Origin: Eumeta japonica
Taxonomy: Eukaryota; Arthropoda; Insecta; Lepidoptera; Psychidae
Reading direction: 5' to 3'
Assembly: GCA_005406025.1 (NCBI GenBank)
Contig: BGZK01001032.1
Location: 124,001-188,000, forward strand
Length of the DNA: 64,000 nt
This document shows positions 10,169 to 22,779 of this stretch, piece by piece. A model generated the notes under the pieces. That model saw nothing but the letters and a program-made list of their open reading frames with translations. It had not been told where the DNA came from and searched no databases. The position numbers and the translations under genes were made by a program. Position 1 is the first letter of the stretch. The number at the start of each line of letters is the position of its first letter.

Positions 10169-12779
10169 GTAGAAAAACACCCAATAGTTTCTAAATTACG
10201 AAAGAAAACTGAAAAACCGTTGTGCTATAATTATTACACTAAAGTCAAGTCAATGTTAGTTCCATTCTAAACTTCTGTTCTGAAGTAAGGCCAAAATATT
10301 ACAAGACGCAGAATCGAATTGAGCCATCTTTAAAATAACACAGCACACTCCGTACCATATCGGCTTTGTTTGGCTCACAAATGCGTGATCCTATTGATCT
10401 GTCGACACAGCTAATTGCTAATACTTTTGATTCACAAATTAACCTTTGATGTCGGCAAGGCGCTCGCCTGCGAATTACGCGTGATTTGCGACTGTGCTAG
10501 AGCTGTGACGTGCTGGCTTCTTATGACGTCCAATGATATTCGAAGGATCTGGCTTTTTATAAGTTATCAGCAAGTATTTTTAACGTTTTGCAATGCACTG
10601 ATGTAAGACGCAATTAGGGACCGAGTCTTGCCTTGACTGAGTACCGAATACCTTTTTTGAAAAATTTGCCATGTAATAGAAAACGATGGAGTAAAGAGAA
10701 GAAATTACATGGGTATTTATAATATCATAAAAAAATCCAATTTTTTCTAGCTAAACTTCATTTCAGTTATTTAATCAATTTCAATATCAACAAATTTTGA
10801 TTGTAAATTAGTGAATTCTCGGCGATTTATTACTGAAAATGAAAAAAAGTCGTTGCGATAGACGAATATCAAGCTTACGATTTCTTATGACGTTGCTCGT
10901 ATAGGATCTAAGTGAAAGGAAATAATCTATATAATTTCGAAAATATGAAAAATATATATATCATCACAGTCATAATCATCATTACCGTTTGTTTAACTTT
11001 CAACAAGTCGCAATGACTGAAAAGAACAAGCCCAGACACCACGTAGGGAGCGTAATTGTATGAAGGGAGTGTGGGTTCTAGTTTGAATTAGAATTGACTG
11101 AAGCGTAGAGCTGGTCGGTGCTCATGTAACCTTTAGCCAGCGACTGTAGTCAAGATGGGTAATTGATACCACAATGTGTCAATGCATATCCTGGGGTTGG
11201 CTAAAGTCTTTTTTCTAATACCTATATTCTACGCTGCCCTTCCAATGTTCGTGTATATGGCGTGGTGCTCCACGTTTAGTGTTCGTTTCTAGAAGGTGGT
11301 ATAGTTCGTCTGGAGTATTTTTCATTTCTACTTTACGTTAGGTGCTAATGGGTCCCGCTCTTTTTGATTCCTGTTATAGTTGCTTAAATCTATGCGTATA
11401 ATTGCATTTGTATTCTGCTCTCATATCGTATACAAATTCCAGTATATTTCGCTGTTATAGATTACATAGATCTGAGTATGCGTATATCGGAAGATTATTA
11501 AGAGAGGTCACTATAATACTAAGAGTAACACAAATAAGATGCTTACTAACAATAGCGACGTATTATAGAATGAGATATCAAATCAACTAAAAGTCAAATA
11601 ACACTTATTATTGTTTAATAAACAGCACAAAAACAGAGTCCAGAGGTTCAGTCAAGCAAGAAGGTAACGAATTAGTCACGTTTGTTAAAACTTATCGTTT
11701 AGCTATAAGTGTAGGTATTGTGTGGATGCAGTGCGATTATGTCAATTTCCTATTATATTCAGTGATAGGCAATATTTTTTGTCTGTTAGGTTGTTAATTT
11801 TAAACAACGAAGTATTTATAAGAACTTCGTATTTCGTGTAAGCTATGTATTCTTCCCACGTTACTTAAAACATATAATGTGTTTTTGTATATGTATGTAT
11901 GTAATCATGTTTTATTATTTAATTGCAAGTATGTGTATAATATATTATACAATTGACGCAACATACACAAAACTATATATATATACACATATTTTCATTA
12001 ATTTCAGTCTATTATTATGTCTAAGAAATGTTACATATGTAATTTTAATACATCAAATTGAGACTCGATGCTCTAAATTAATATCAATAAGGTAATAATT
12101 AAATTTAAATTAATTATATTTAATTACATTTTTAACTAAATATTATTTATGATTTGTGCTTATTGATCATTCTTTAAAATGTAATTTACCTAGGTTTTAT
12201 ATTACCTTAATATCATACTAAGCGATGTAAAAATGAAACAACTTCACAAGATATTCCTTGTCGACAGCGATCTCAATTAGGGTAAAATGCAGATTTGCAA
12301 AATTAGTGTGGGATTCGAAACTTATGGATAACTCGGTAGAGTATATAAATAAGCCAAACCTAATACAGTAAATAAAGCTGTTACTCGCTGGTACTCGCGT
12401 ACAACACTTTTAACGAATGTAGTTAAAGAAGATACAAACTTAACAACTTAAATTATTAACTAATATAATTTTACTATTTTTACGAAGATAATGGCTAATT
12501 AGGTGAATTTATTAATAATATTTAGGTCCTGCTACTAAAACATATTTTAAGTCAAAAGGTGGCATTGCCGCCAACTTAGAAAATTGAAATAATGCATGTC
12601 ATCTTTATCTCTTTTTACACTTCTGCTAGTGTACAAGCAAACAACAACAACGACAATAGTCAATCTGAGATATCCTAAATTATATTCTGTAAGTAGAATT
12701 ATTGGGGAACATCCAACTACGTTCATATTTGTAGGGTGAAAACAATCTTGTTTTATGTAATTGTTACCTTCGTGGGCCG
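10169..12779. other. Long AT-rich non-coding stretch
   Basis: No supported gene. A GC-richer patch at 10450-10560 and another at 11000-11290 look non-repetitive but show no motif I can name. An AT-palindromic patch lies at about 12096-12130 (attaaatttaaattaattat). Open frames at 10415-10606, 11402-11590, 11877-12095 and 12547-12783 have no recognisable domain. Confidence 0.45.
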
Positions 12780-12970
12780 GCACGCGAAGTTCTAATCAAG
12801 CAGTTGCGAGCTCCTTATTGGATCTCCCAGAAAGTAGACAGCGGATTTATATTAATAACCTAGCTATTTCGTGCAACTTCGCCGTGTTATTATCAACTTA
12901 GCCGTGAGTTGTGTTACGTGGTTCGACGACGTTTAGATCACGTGCGATAGTCCAGCGGGTAAGTCGGACA
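12780..12970 (+). promoter_or_regulatory. CpG-containing block with a strong splice-donor-like site
   Basis: GC-richer than its neighbours. At 12954-12964 it contains agcgggtaagt, a near-consensus 5' splice site (GGG|GTAAGT type), preceded by gttgtgttacgtggttcgac and caacttcgccgtgttattat. It could be a non-coding first exon with its donor, or an enhancer in which the match is chance. No acceptor partner or reading frame supports the exon idea. Confidence 0.25.
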
Positions 12971-15060
12971 TCGATTAGTGTCAATGGAAATGAAGTGTGA
13001 TGTCTGTTTTGTATATTTTTTGTTATGGATAGAGGCGGAAGGGATTTGTTACGTTTTAAAATAAATTTATTCCATTGCCGGCGACGGATGTTCCAGAGTG
13101 CCTCTATACGTGTAGTCGTGAATGTCAGTTTAAAATGTTGAACGCGAATCCAAATAGAGTATGTTGAAAGTTGAATAATCTTAAATGAAACTTATGACTT
13201 CAGAGTCTAATATTTACTAAGTGATATATTTTCCCACAGCAATTAACGATAAAAAGGAAAAGAATTTTGGTGATCGCTGCCCTCAAAATGGGACCTCTTT
13301 TCTAAATTTCGTATTAATGCATCTTTAGGAAAGTAAATCGCATTTATTGCATAAGAGTTGTGAGTTACTATGTCCATTTTATAATTTTTCGTATGTACAA
13401 AGACAAATTAGTAAATGTTACACTCTGGTATCATAAGTAAATCCTAGATTCGTCTTAAAACTTCAGCGATAGGACTGTTCAAAAGTATTAAAACTTATAT
13501 AAATGTGATGAAAATTGAAGGAGCCAAGTTTATCACGTTAGGTACATGAAGATTTTACTGAAACCACAACAACGTAGTATTTCAGTTACAATTCAATGTA
13601 GTTGCCTCGTTTTGTTAAATCGATGGGTACACCATGAAGAACCAGTTTCGTCCGCGTGCGATAGGTAACTCTATTTTTCCCCATCGGAATGTTACTGATT
13701 CTGAAGCCATAACATGTGGTAATCTTACGGCTCGTCTATCGAGGACAACCGTCGATGTGACAATCATCACTCCATTTAGAGGGGTGGATCCCTAAAATGT
13801 AGGCTTGAAGCTTGCGCAGTCCTCGATCTGCGGAAGAGTGGATCGGGCCGTTCCCGGACCACCACGACATAAGTTCGTTCCGTAATAAGTATACTTATTC
13901 TATGGACGTCGAATATCTTCGAGCCGGGATAAGCCATTTTGTAATGAACTTACGTCTGTTTTGTATGTTCTGAAATACAATGGCGTATGAATGTGAACAG
14001 CTGTGTAATATGTAAGCTGTACGTTTTTAAGTTTTTATGTATGTAGAAATTTTATACTTACATAGGAGTGGTGTTTTCTGTTTAATATGACAAATATTTA
14101 ATTTCTCTTTAATTCATCTCATTTGCAAAATGCAAAAGAAAACAAATCTCCATCTTAACTTTTATGAAATTTCGATGTTTAAACAATAACAACAAAGTGC
14201 ACAAGTATTATTTTTAAACTTCTCTATTAATAATTAAGCAGTTTATTGACATTAGCAATACACTAACGGAGTATATACATCGATTAACCAGTTCTAATTA
14301 TTTTAATATCAATGAACGTCATTTATGTATTCACATGTTATGAATGTAAAAAGATATTACAAAACTTTCATCGTATTAGATCCACTAACCTAGCTTATAA
14401 TGGAAGATAGTAAAGAATCCATCCGGTATCCGCTCGTAACATTGTGTTTGGCGTATGACAATAATTGTTTTTCCCTACCGATGTAAAGATTGATAAGCCT
14501 CAATTCGTATCAGTGTAAATAGATTGACAGTGTTAGGTATCAGTGTTGTGAAGAATAAAATGTAAATTCTAAATTTGTAGACTCATTTTAAAAACCTTTT
14601 AATACCTTTTGGTATTTTTAATGCAACCTGTGTTTTAATGCGCCATTTCGAACAGGACTGTTTTATCATAAAACTGTTCATGCTTTTGTTTGGTGAGCAT
14701 ATATAGGGATTACATTTTTACGCATTTCTAACTTAATTGTCATCGAACCTTGATAAATACTTTATGAAAGAAAGAGTAGAATTACTTCACATGACTTCGA
14801 TTCGATTCCAGATCCTGATCTGTCCGAATCCTAAACAGATAACGTGTATTGGCCTTAATTTGTTCAAAACTTCTTATGCAGTTGTATTTGTTTATAAGAC
14901 TTGTCTCTTATTTTACAAAGATTAACGATTGTATTTATTTGCCTACCCTAAGTTGTAACGGCCCATGTAATGAGTGGATTTTACAATATTAGCACGTCGA
15001 CGATGACAAGTACCGTCTATTTGTGTTTCGTTTTAAGATTATTTAAGATTTAAAATTACA
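12971..15060. other. AT-rich non-coding stretch with one CG-containing patch
   Basis: Positions 13620-13960 have more CG dinucleotides (ggatcgggccgttcccggac; atcttcgagccgggataag) and look like unique DNA, possibly regulatory. The remainder is AT-rich with no repeat or gene I can support. A 62-codon frame at 14737-14925 is not protein-like. Confidence 0.4.
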
Positions 15061-15076
15061 AACATTCCGTCGAAGG

Positions 15077-15355
15077 ATGGTCTTCTTCGTTCGGAGAACT
15101 TTGCTGGCCGTTCACGAGCTCGAGGTGGCGCGTCGCGCAACCTCTCTAGCCATCAAGGTGTTCCACGACTGTATGGAGAGCAGCTTTTGCTTAAGGAGTC
15201 AGCAATCGCCATCGGTGCAGCGAGAGAATGCGCAAGAGTATTCGAGGCGCCAGTTCACAGACGAGGAGAAGACCATTATAAAGGCTTGGTCGACAAAAAT
15301 CTTAGTCCAGTCTGTCTTCCTTAGGAATTGGACATCCATGAGTGTTCTCCCATGA
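15077..15355 (+). pseudogene. Unassigned coding-like stretch, possibly frameshifted
   Basis: A 92-codon plus-strand open frame in a locally GC-rich segment, from ATG at 15077 to TGA at 15353. Its first part, for example ELEVARRATSLAIKVFHDCM, is alanine/arginine/leucine-rich and protein-like. From about 15180 the +1 frame looks more natural (LLLKESAIAIGAARECARVF, then HRRGEDHYKGLVDKNLSPV), which suggests one frameshift in a decayed gene piece or retro-element. I do not recognise a family. There are no convincing splice sites at either edge. It could also be unique non-coding DNA with accidental openness. Confidence 0.3.
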
Positions 15356-15563
15356 AAAAATATATGTTAGATTAGGTTATATAAATACATAGCTACCTAG
15401 ACGACTGCATTAAATTAAGAATTAAAACTTACTTTACGTAAAATAAAATGAACAATTTTATCAAGCGCTAATCATGTCAAAGTATTACAAATATAATTAT
15501 TACAAAAATAAGTACTAAAAAAATATAATTTCAAATATCTTCCAAATAATAATTACACATTGA

Positions 15564-15631
15564 CTCGATTAGACGTGGTCGAGATAAATAGAACGATATT
15601 CTGTTTATCTCGACCACGTCTATTAATCGAA
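15564..15631. repeat. Near-perfect hairpin (about 29 paired bases per arm)
   Basis: The left arm AGACGTGGTCGAGATAAA (15571-15588) pairs exactly with TTTATCTCGACCACGTCT (15604-15621). The stem continues inward through TAGAA/TTCTG with one G-T pair to a 5-nt loop (15594-15598). It continues outward through TCGATT/AATCGA (15565-15570 with 15625-15630) across a 3-nt bulge. Such a tight stem is more like a foldback or small palindromic insertion than a typical microRNA precursor, although small-RNA production from its transcript is possible. Confidence 0.85.
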
Positions 15632-15635
15632 TTCT

Positions 15636-15685
15636 AAAAATAATAATATTTATATTATATTATTTTGCATGATATTATTATTTTT
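15636..15685. repeat. AT hairpin adjacent to the preceding hairpin
   Basis: AAAAATAATAATAT (15636-15649) is the exact reverse complement of ATATTATTATTTTT (15672-15685), with a 22-nt loop. It begins four bases after the hairpin at 15564-15631 ends. AT-only arms of this length can arise by chance in AT-rich DNA, so its significance rests on its position. Confidence 0.6.
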
Positions 15686-15753
15686 GGATGTTTCACGAAC
15701 ACCGAAGATGTATGAGATGCAGAACGGCCATGTTTTAAAATCATTAAAATTTT

Positions 15754-15966
15754 ATGAACGAAAACATCAAAGAAATTTATTTAGCGATCGTCGATTATTC
15801 AATGAAGGAAACAACTAGCGGCATCGACGGCTTGATGGAAACATTAAAATTAATATTGCGATTGACTACCGGCGTGATTGCTAGATCACTTGATTTGGAC
15901 AAGGGAAATTGGGTTCCCTTTAATGCAAATTCAGAGCTCGACCTTCGTGTACATTTTGCTTTTTAA
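15754..15966 (+). CDS. Small open reading frame, unassigned
   Basis: A 70-codon frame with protein-like composition (YLAIVDYSMKETTSGIDGL; LDLDKGNWVPFNANSELDL) and no low-complexity sequence. It starts at an ATG preceded by AT-rich DNA and ends at TAA near 15964. No domain, signal peptide or membrane segment is evident and no splice signals are obvious. It may be chance or a decayed exon. No function is proposed. Confidence 0.2.
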   Translation: MNENIKEIYLAIVDYSMKETTSGIDGLMETLKLILRLTTGVIARSLDLDKGNWVPFNANSELDLRVHFAF

Positions 15967-17789
15967 ATGCTATTCACCTTGTTCTTTCCAAATTATACGA
16001 TAAAATTGTTCAATTTACGGAGCTGTTTATAATTAGATATAGACATTATTTATACTATGGTTTTACTAGGTTTTTTTAATGTATATTTTCAAATAAATAT
16101 ACAATTATAAAAGCCTAGTTTTGTAATATATATATTTATTTAAATAAAGAAATGTATTACTACATAAAACAATTGCTGACTTTGAGATGTATTACATTAT
16201 CATAATTAAGAAGAATGCGCGATTCTCATTATTTTAATTCAATATTTTGAAATGTTACTGGGACCATTTCCGACCTCCAACTACATAAAAGTGACACTCT
16301 CGCTAGAATCTAATCTGTCGATCCTATTAATTCTTTGGTATGGTTATTAAGTGATAAGACGTGATTAGTAAGGAATTAAGTTTCAATTTAACTAAATCGT
16401 CAAAATACACATCGGATTCGTCGGGAACAATAACGACGTTTATATAATTATCGCTTTAAATGAATCATTTATTACACGGGAAACGGCTTGTTTACACGGT
16501 CGGAGATGAATTTGTCAGCGAAGTAAACACAATTTCATTCGAGTGTGTAAATTAATGGCTTTTCTTCGAGACGCGGGACTCTTTTCAGAGATCAAATTTG
16601 TCTCCTGACGTCGCCGCATTGAATTTAAAACAGGCGAGAGCGAAACGTCGCGTGTTATTCTTTCGGTTCCGCCGCCATTTTCTTCTCGATCTGTTATTCT
16701 TCTGTTTCTCTTCTTTTTTTTTCCTGAATATATCTCGTTTGTCATGTCCCATCTCTGGATACTAAGACGTATTTATAGGTTCTGCAGAAGTGACTTCAAG
16801 GTCCATTGGATGCTTGAATAATTAATTATATATTTACGATAATTTTATGCAGGATTATATAGAGAAAGACATGTGTATTGTTAAGTTCAGGAATGTTACG
16901 TTTTTAAACAGTACTGTTGGGCATATATATAAGAAGTTTCGATTACAAATACCATAGTCAATAATGCACATTAAAAACAGAACCTTTTATTGTAATATTG
17001 AAAATACGAAGTAACTATGTTTTAAGAGAGATGATAATAAAGGAATGAAGAGTGTGTTCTGTTTATCGCCTTGAATTTGTACGATAAAAATCGTGCCTAG
17101 CGGGACGAAGGCTACGCCCTAGACGAGACTGTCCCTTTCTCTAATATTGATGCCACAAGGAGAGCCTTAAAGACGCACTCCTGCCTAGGGCGCCATGCTA
17201 GGACCGCAGGTATCGCGCCGTCTCTCCACGACAGGTATCGATCGCGGACGGCGCTCGTGGTGTTTATGGGAGTGTAAGCAAATCCTTTGTAATTAATTCC
17301 GCAGCGAGCGAACGCTCGGTATCTCAAACGGTTCAGTCGCCTTGATATAATCTTTAATCATATGTGAAATTATGCAGATCTACCATATTATTTGCATAAG
17401 TAGATAAGTATTCGTATAGTAATACAGAAATTGAGTGGAGGCATGTTACTCTGTATTAGGTTCAAGTAATTAATTCTTTATTAAGCACTCAGATTCCGAC
17501 AAAGCGCTTATAATTTTTAAATTAGAAGCTGTAGGATTAGAAGCTCATATTATAATGGTTATTTAAAAGAAGCTATCAAAAGTTCAAAATTTAAATACCT
17601 AAAAAGAAAAAAAAAATTCATTAAAAATTTTGCTGGAAAAGAATTGTGATATCATAACGTGTGGCAGGTCAACAGTTGGAAAGATACGTCACTCAAAACG
17701 TGATGAAATCTCAGTAACGTAATGCAAAGAAAAGTCTTCAATACCTGTAATTTATCTTGTGTCACCCATGGTTGTGGTGTTTGGTCACT
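15967..17789. other. Non-coding stretch with two GC-richer patches
   Basis: AT-rich overall. Patch 16380-16740 (acgtcgccgcattgaattta; tcggttccgccgccatttt) and patch 17090-17340 (cgccatgctaggaccgcagg; cggacggcgctcgtggtg) are CpG-rich and look non-repetitive. They are candidate regulatory or conserved elements. Minus-strand frames at 16515-16745 and 17112-17327 fall in these patches and show no domain. Confidence 0.4.
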
Positions 17790-18065
17790 TTAAAATATCA
17801 CAGGAATATGTTAGAGCACTGTTCAAGACAGACGCTGTAATGCATTTATAAAAATAAAAACAGGGATATAATGCGTATTTTCTAGAATTTGACAACTGAA
17901 ATGGAGATGTAATGGTCATATATTGGGAAGCAGACCAGAAAAGTAGTGCAAAAGTCTAACCCATTAATATCCTAAAGACGTAAACAAAGGAAACGGTCAG
18001 AGGAGGCCTTTGCCAGGAGACACATTGAGCTTATAGACATCTCATGGCAAATTTTAATAGTATTC
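17790..18065 (+). pseudogene. Remnant of a non-LTR retrotransposon C-terminal region (RTE-like)
   Basis: In shifting plus-strand frames the sequence spells the C-terminal signature of RTE-type LINEs. The pieces are LEHCSRQTL, then LKWRCNGHI (family pattern KW.WAGH), then RPEK.CKSLTH.YPKD (family W..KV..W.PR), then a run around 17990-18040 where the family has GRP..RW.D. Stops and indels interrupt it throughout and no other part of the element is recognised. This is an old fragment of a reverse-transcriptase-encoding element with no function. Alternatives are related LINE clades sharing the GH..R motif. Confidence 0.5.
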
Positions 18066-20129
18066 TAGTTCAGGAGAAAAAGTTTATACACAATAGAATA
18101 TAGTGTAGATAATAGTAGGTATTGGACCAAAAATAGCGATAACAGAAAACAATCTAACGATTCAAAACCGAAAGTTACGTAGTCTTAGCATCGAATATAA
18201 ATGAACTTTTCGTGAACAGTAGTTACTTTAATTTTTTTTCGTAGTTCATTTTCAATTTAAAAGCCTATAAACATGCAGTAAACCTATTGACCTGTGTTGA
18301 TATAGATAATATAACGTTCTATTCTCTTCATCGTCTTCACACCGATTCCTTTTTAAATATTTGATGTATTATATTACTTCTTAAATTCCGAACCATTACA
18401 ATGCAGCGTAACTTTTTAGTATTACTTATACAATTCGTATAAAGTGCCACCAGTATGGACTCTGGTCTTCCTTTAAAAGAAAAAAAAAAACCTATAACAA
18501 CTTACGTTAACCCTACATGAATTATGTTATGATATTATTAAGTTAATATAAAAGGATATGAAATGTAAAATACCGTGTGGTTCTGTTAAAAAAAATCATC
18601 AGATTTGGTTTAGAAAGTTGTCAATCAACAAAATTTTAGATTTACTATGTTCGTGAAAATGCTGCTACATAAGTGTAGATAAAAAAACCTGTAATTATTT
18701 TCTAATTGTAGTTTTCATGTTGTGATATCAAAATCATAGTAAGGGGTTGTCCTATCTTTTAACTGTTTACTGTTTATTGAATTTTTTTTATACTGTATAA
18801 GGAAAGTAATTTTTCTTTGTTCAGGTATCAACTAATAGTAGTTATTAGAATATTAATTATAAACGTGTCAGTATGGGTTTTTGACCATTCAACGCGGCCA
18901 GCGATACGCAAGGATGAGCGCTAGTATTTGTAAGTATTAACGTCGAATAAAAATCCATCCGATTAATTGGTTTTTATTTAATGAAATAATATAATTCCAA
19001 TAAATACTATTCTAATGATAGCTTATAAATGATGTAAACGAAAATGATTCCAAGACTCGGTCTTGAGTCGTAATATTAAAAAAAAATTATCTTTAATTAA
19101 ATATCTATATTTAACTTAAATACAAACATACTACTCCATATTAAATTACACTAATTTAGTAGTCTGGTACAAATGTTAATATCTTCTTTAGATATTTATC
19201 TCTAAAGAAAATACTTATAAAGAAGATGTAATTTTCTGTTTTATAAATAATCTACAACATCACCATCTGTGATTACATCTGTGTTTATGTTTGTAAATAT
19301 CAGAACCATTGCTTAATTTTGATGGCCGTTATATAAACCATATTGAAGCATTTGAAATATTTTTGAACTTGTGAAGTTCCTTTGGCGCGTTCAATTTGTA
19401 AAATGCTTTAGCAAGGTTATGTATTTAAAGCACACCCGCGTGTGCTGGATCACTAAAAGTAAATAAGAGAGCTGTTACTGAATTGTTATACTCGTACGGT
19501 TTCTGTGGCCACAGTTACAGTTTTTTGGTAATTACAATAATACCTAATACAGGTGCTGTATAAATGGAATTCATGCATGTAACTGTATAGACGGGATAAT
19601 ATACTGCTCGTGTTTTGAAGAGAACAAACTCATAAATTTCCATATTACATCTTTAGAATTATAGTGACATCACATAAAATCTGTAACTATCGAAAAACGG
19701 AAAAAAAGAACATTTCAAATAGTGACTACTGCGTGCCCTCTTAAATATTATTTTTAAAATAAAAAAATAAATGTGTTTCAAACTCCTTTTTCTAATTTAT
19801 GAAACAAAAGTAACATACTTGACATAGTATAGAACTTTGTAGATAGCACCTGTTTTTGTTATTTAAAAACAATGTTTTTTAACATGTGAAAAAATTGATA
19901 GTTTCGGACTGAAAAAAAACCTTTTTAATAAACTTAAAATTTAACTTAAGTAAATCGAAGAATTACTAAAAAGACCGAAAATTATATTTGTTGCGTGATG
20001 ACGTTGCTTCGCGAAATTACATCTATTGCTTCATAAGCCTGTTATTCAATTATCGAAATATAAACGTAATATTGTAACGCCTGTAAGACCTCCAACACGC
20101 GTTATTTCGTTAAAATCTTATTGAGCCTA
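18066..20129. other. Long AT-rich non-coding stretch
   Basis: No supported gene. Features seen are A-runs at 18480 and 19080, a small inverted pair TTCTTTAGA/TCTAAAGAA near 19193-19210, and a CG-containing patch at about 18880-18950. Nothing else recognised. Confidence 0.45.
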
Positions 20130-20490
20130 TTGAAAATCGGTCGCCGAGGAGCGGCCGCGCCCCCCTATCAAAACCTAAAACATTTGCCGGTTGAAAACGG
20201 GGGGAAAAAGAACTCCTCTAACTAATGGTATGGTGTTCGCCCAGAAGTCGGGCGGGCGGCGGCCGCGGTCGCTTCGATAAGAAAAGTTTAGTTCGTTAGG
20301 TAGGCACATTAGGGAGGGAAACAGGAAAACATTAGATGCCGCCGCCGCCCCCGCACCCCCCGCCGTCGACCCCTAAAATATGCCCACCAATCGGTGAGTC
20401 GGAATCGCTTCGTCGCCAACTCAACGGGTCGTCGGGGACCACTAAGCTGGTAATGGAGTCGCTGTTGCCCTTTCATAATATCTGAGGCTT
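20130..20490. promoter_or_regulatory. CpG island-like block, candidate regulatory element
   Basis: Very GC- and CpG-rich for this window (ggagcggccgcgcccccct; ggcgggcggcggccgcggtc; tgccgccgccgcccccgc). The sequence does not look like any repeat here. A minus-strand 79-codon frame (20309-20548) is Arg/Gly-rich because of composition. It may be a promoter-proximal region, a developmental enhancer, or an unrecognised GC-rich 5' exon. No TATA box or donor is convincing. A TATAAATATTTATATAA stretch follows at 20511-20527. Confidence 0.35.
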
Positions 20491-22095
20491 GTTCACGAAT
20501 TAAAGAGAGGTATAAATATTTATATAACCGTTTTATTGCGGAATCCAAAACGAGTGTTTGATGTACGCACGAAAGAAACTGTTTGTTTTAAATGAGTCTC
20601 AATTTGAAAGATTTTTAGTGGGAGGCTTGGATGCAGCGACGTACAGGCGTGCGTTACCTCTATCGGAAAATTTTCATTTGATATATAGTAGATAGATACC
20701 ACTGATATTTAAAAAATATTTATTGTTTCTTTAATTAAAATGGTTTCATGAAATTATTAGTACGATAATTTAAGAACAAAATTAAAACTATAATTATAGC
20801 CAAAACATAAACGTTTAAAGAGTCGATTAGACAAATTATAACCGATAAACTAATCGATTAAACAAAAAATTAATACAAATCAGATTTCAACAAAATAAAA
20901 AAAATCAGGTTCCGTTCAATAATATTGTTATGAACATTTTGCAATAAAAGGGCAACTAAGAATATTTAATGATTTAGTTAAATTTGTCTTTCGCTTCTTG
21001 TCCAATCTCTAATATGCATATTGTAATATTTCCAAAAAAAATATTAGTGTTAATTGTCCACGATTAATTGTTAATAAAGATATTTGCTTTTTGAATATTC
21101 ACGACAAAAACATTTCATTTTGTTTTCTCTCTATACTTTTTGAAAACATCTTTAAATTGAAATTCTTAGTACAAATAATAATAATAATGATACTAACATA
21201 ATCTCTTGTTTATTTCCCAGAAGGGTAGATAGAAACCTCAGATCTCAATATGGTACGATCTTCGCAAATCCCTCTTGCTTCACTGACATCCATCTGTGTT
21301 TGTTTCAGGCTCTTGGGTTTATACTACTTAACTATGAAACATAATTCTGTAAACACAACTACTTACTTAAATATATATGTTTTGAACATTTGTATATAAA
21401 AAAAATATTTTTTAATGTGAACATCAATATCGAGATAATGTAACTAATCTATAAAATTTCATTTCAATTTCAATATTTTTTAAATACCACACCAATCCAA
21501 TTTTATCGATTGATCGTTGTACATTGAGCAAGTTTTGTAAATAAGTCTATTGAATACTTTCGGTGAGAAATATCCCCAAGATATAAAGTTAAAGATCTGA
21601 GCTTTCTCTACGAGGAAGTTAAGAAATAAATGTCATGTTCTACTACCGAAAAAAGTTAGGACAAAAGGTCACTCAACCGAATGTTGTTCAGGTAAACAGA
21701 GAAGCTCGTATATTACTTATTTACTTCTGCTACAATATACTTTCGCTTACGGAAATTGTGGTACTTTTGGTACTTCTTTTTCTTACATGATTCCACTCGT
21801 CCGGTTACTCTAAAAAAAAAGGTCTTCTCTTACAAAAGTGTACAATGACAACTTGTCTCGTCTTATACGGGACAAAAACCATTGCACGTGGTTCTTTCTG
21901 ATTCATAGGCACCAAAGAAAGAGTTAAATTTTACACCTACACACGGAAAGAGCAACTATAATATTCATGTATTAGTCAACAAGTTTCTTACAATGGTCAC
22001 TACAGAGATTCTACAATTATTATACAAAACTCCGATTGGAAAGAAATATATCACTTCTGATATTTAAATCGGTCAGGCATGTCAAAAATGAAAGG
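20491..22095. other. AT-rich non-coding stretch
   Basis: No supported gene or repeat. One short GC-richer patch at 20610-20660. An ATA-rich run at 21175-21192. Otherwise uniform. Confidence 0.45.
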
Positions 22096-22707
22096 CAGGG
22101 GGTCGATTTTTGAGCCATGTGGAAATTGTCACATGAGACAATTTTTAAATGAGAAATTTCCATAATATTCTGTATACAAAATGACAGAACATATCGAGTG
22201 ATCGATAAAATATGTGTTATCACTCACCTATGGAAATTTAAAGTAGTTTTTATTTAGAGATCATGAATTTTATATGGGTATGAGAATATACTTATAATAT
22301 TTAAAACGGAAAACGTGGACCTTTAAAGCCTTCCAATCTGAAATAAAAAGACCGTTAGAGGGCAGTAGCGGGACGACTGTTAGTCATGATTTCATTAAAG
22401 TAAGGTGTCATTCATTATATTGATCTTATAAATTTAACGTGTGACAATTGATGTCGTGTGCTAGGGTGTACCCTGTTGCATGTCACATAAACGCCGCTTG
22501 ACAATTGCCACAGCTTGGAAATTGAGGATACTGAATGAGTATTTTCGTTTGACATTTATCTTTTTGTACGAAAGGAAAAATGTTAAATAACCACACTAAT
22601 TCAATATTTATTATTAAGTTTATTTTATTAAATTTATAATTTATTATATATCTCTTTAAAAATTTCTGATGTGACAATTTTCACATGGCCCGAGAATCGC
22701 CTCCCTG
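22096..22707. mobile_element. Non-autonomous DNA transposon with about 55-bp inverted ends
   Basis: The left end (22096-22151) starts CAGGGGGTCGATTTTTGAGC and contains CCATGTGGAAATTGTCACAT. The right end, read on the minus strand from 22707, starts CAGGGAGGCGATTCTCGGGC and contains CCATGTGAAAATTGTCACAT. The arms match over about 55 bp with scattered changes. The 500-bp interior is AT-rich and has no transposase. A sub-terminal palindrome AAATTGTC...GACAATTT sits in the left arm. The CAGGG tip is compatible with hAT-type ends, but I see no clear 8-bp duplication (ATGAAAGG versus TACTGAAA), so the superfamily is unassigned. Confidence 0.75.
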
Positions 22708-22779
22708 TACTGAAATCGATTGTCTCACGCTAAGAAATTATAAAGGCGTACGTTGCTCGAAACAGATGAATCTGGTCTT

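Noticed and set aside
16920..16990. Possible LTR retrotransposon or telomeric repeat tracts
   Set aside because: No LTR pair, primer-binding site, gag/pol motif or TTAGG array was seen here or elsewhere in the window.
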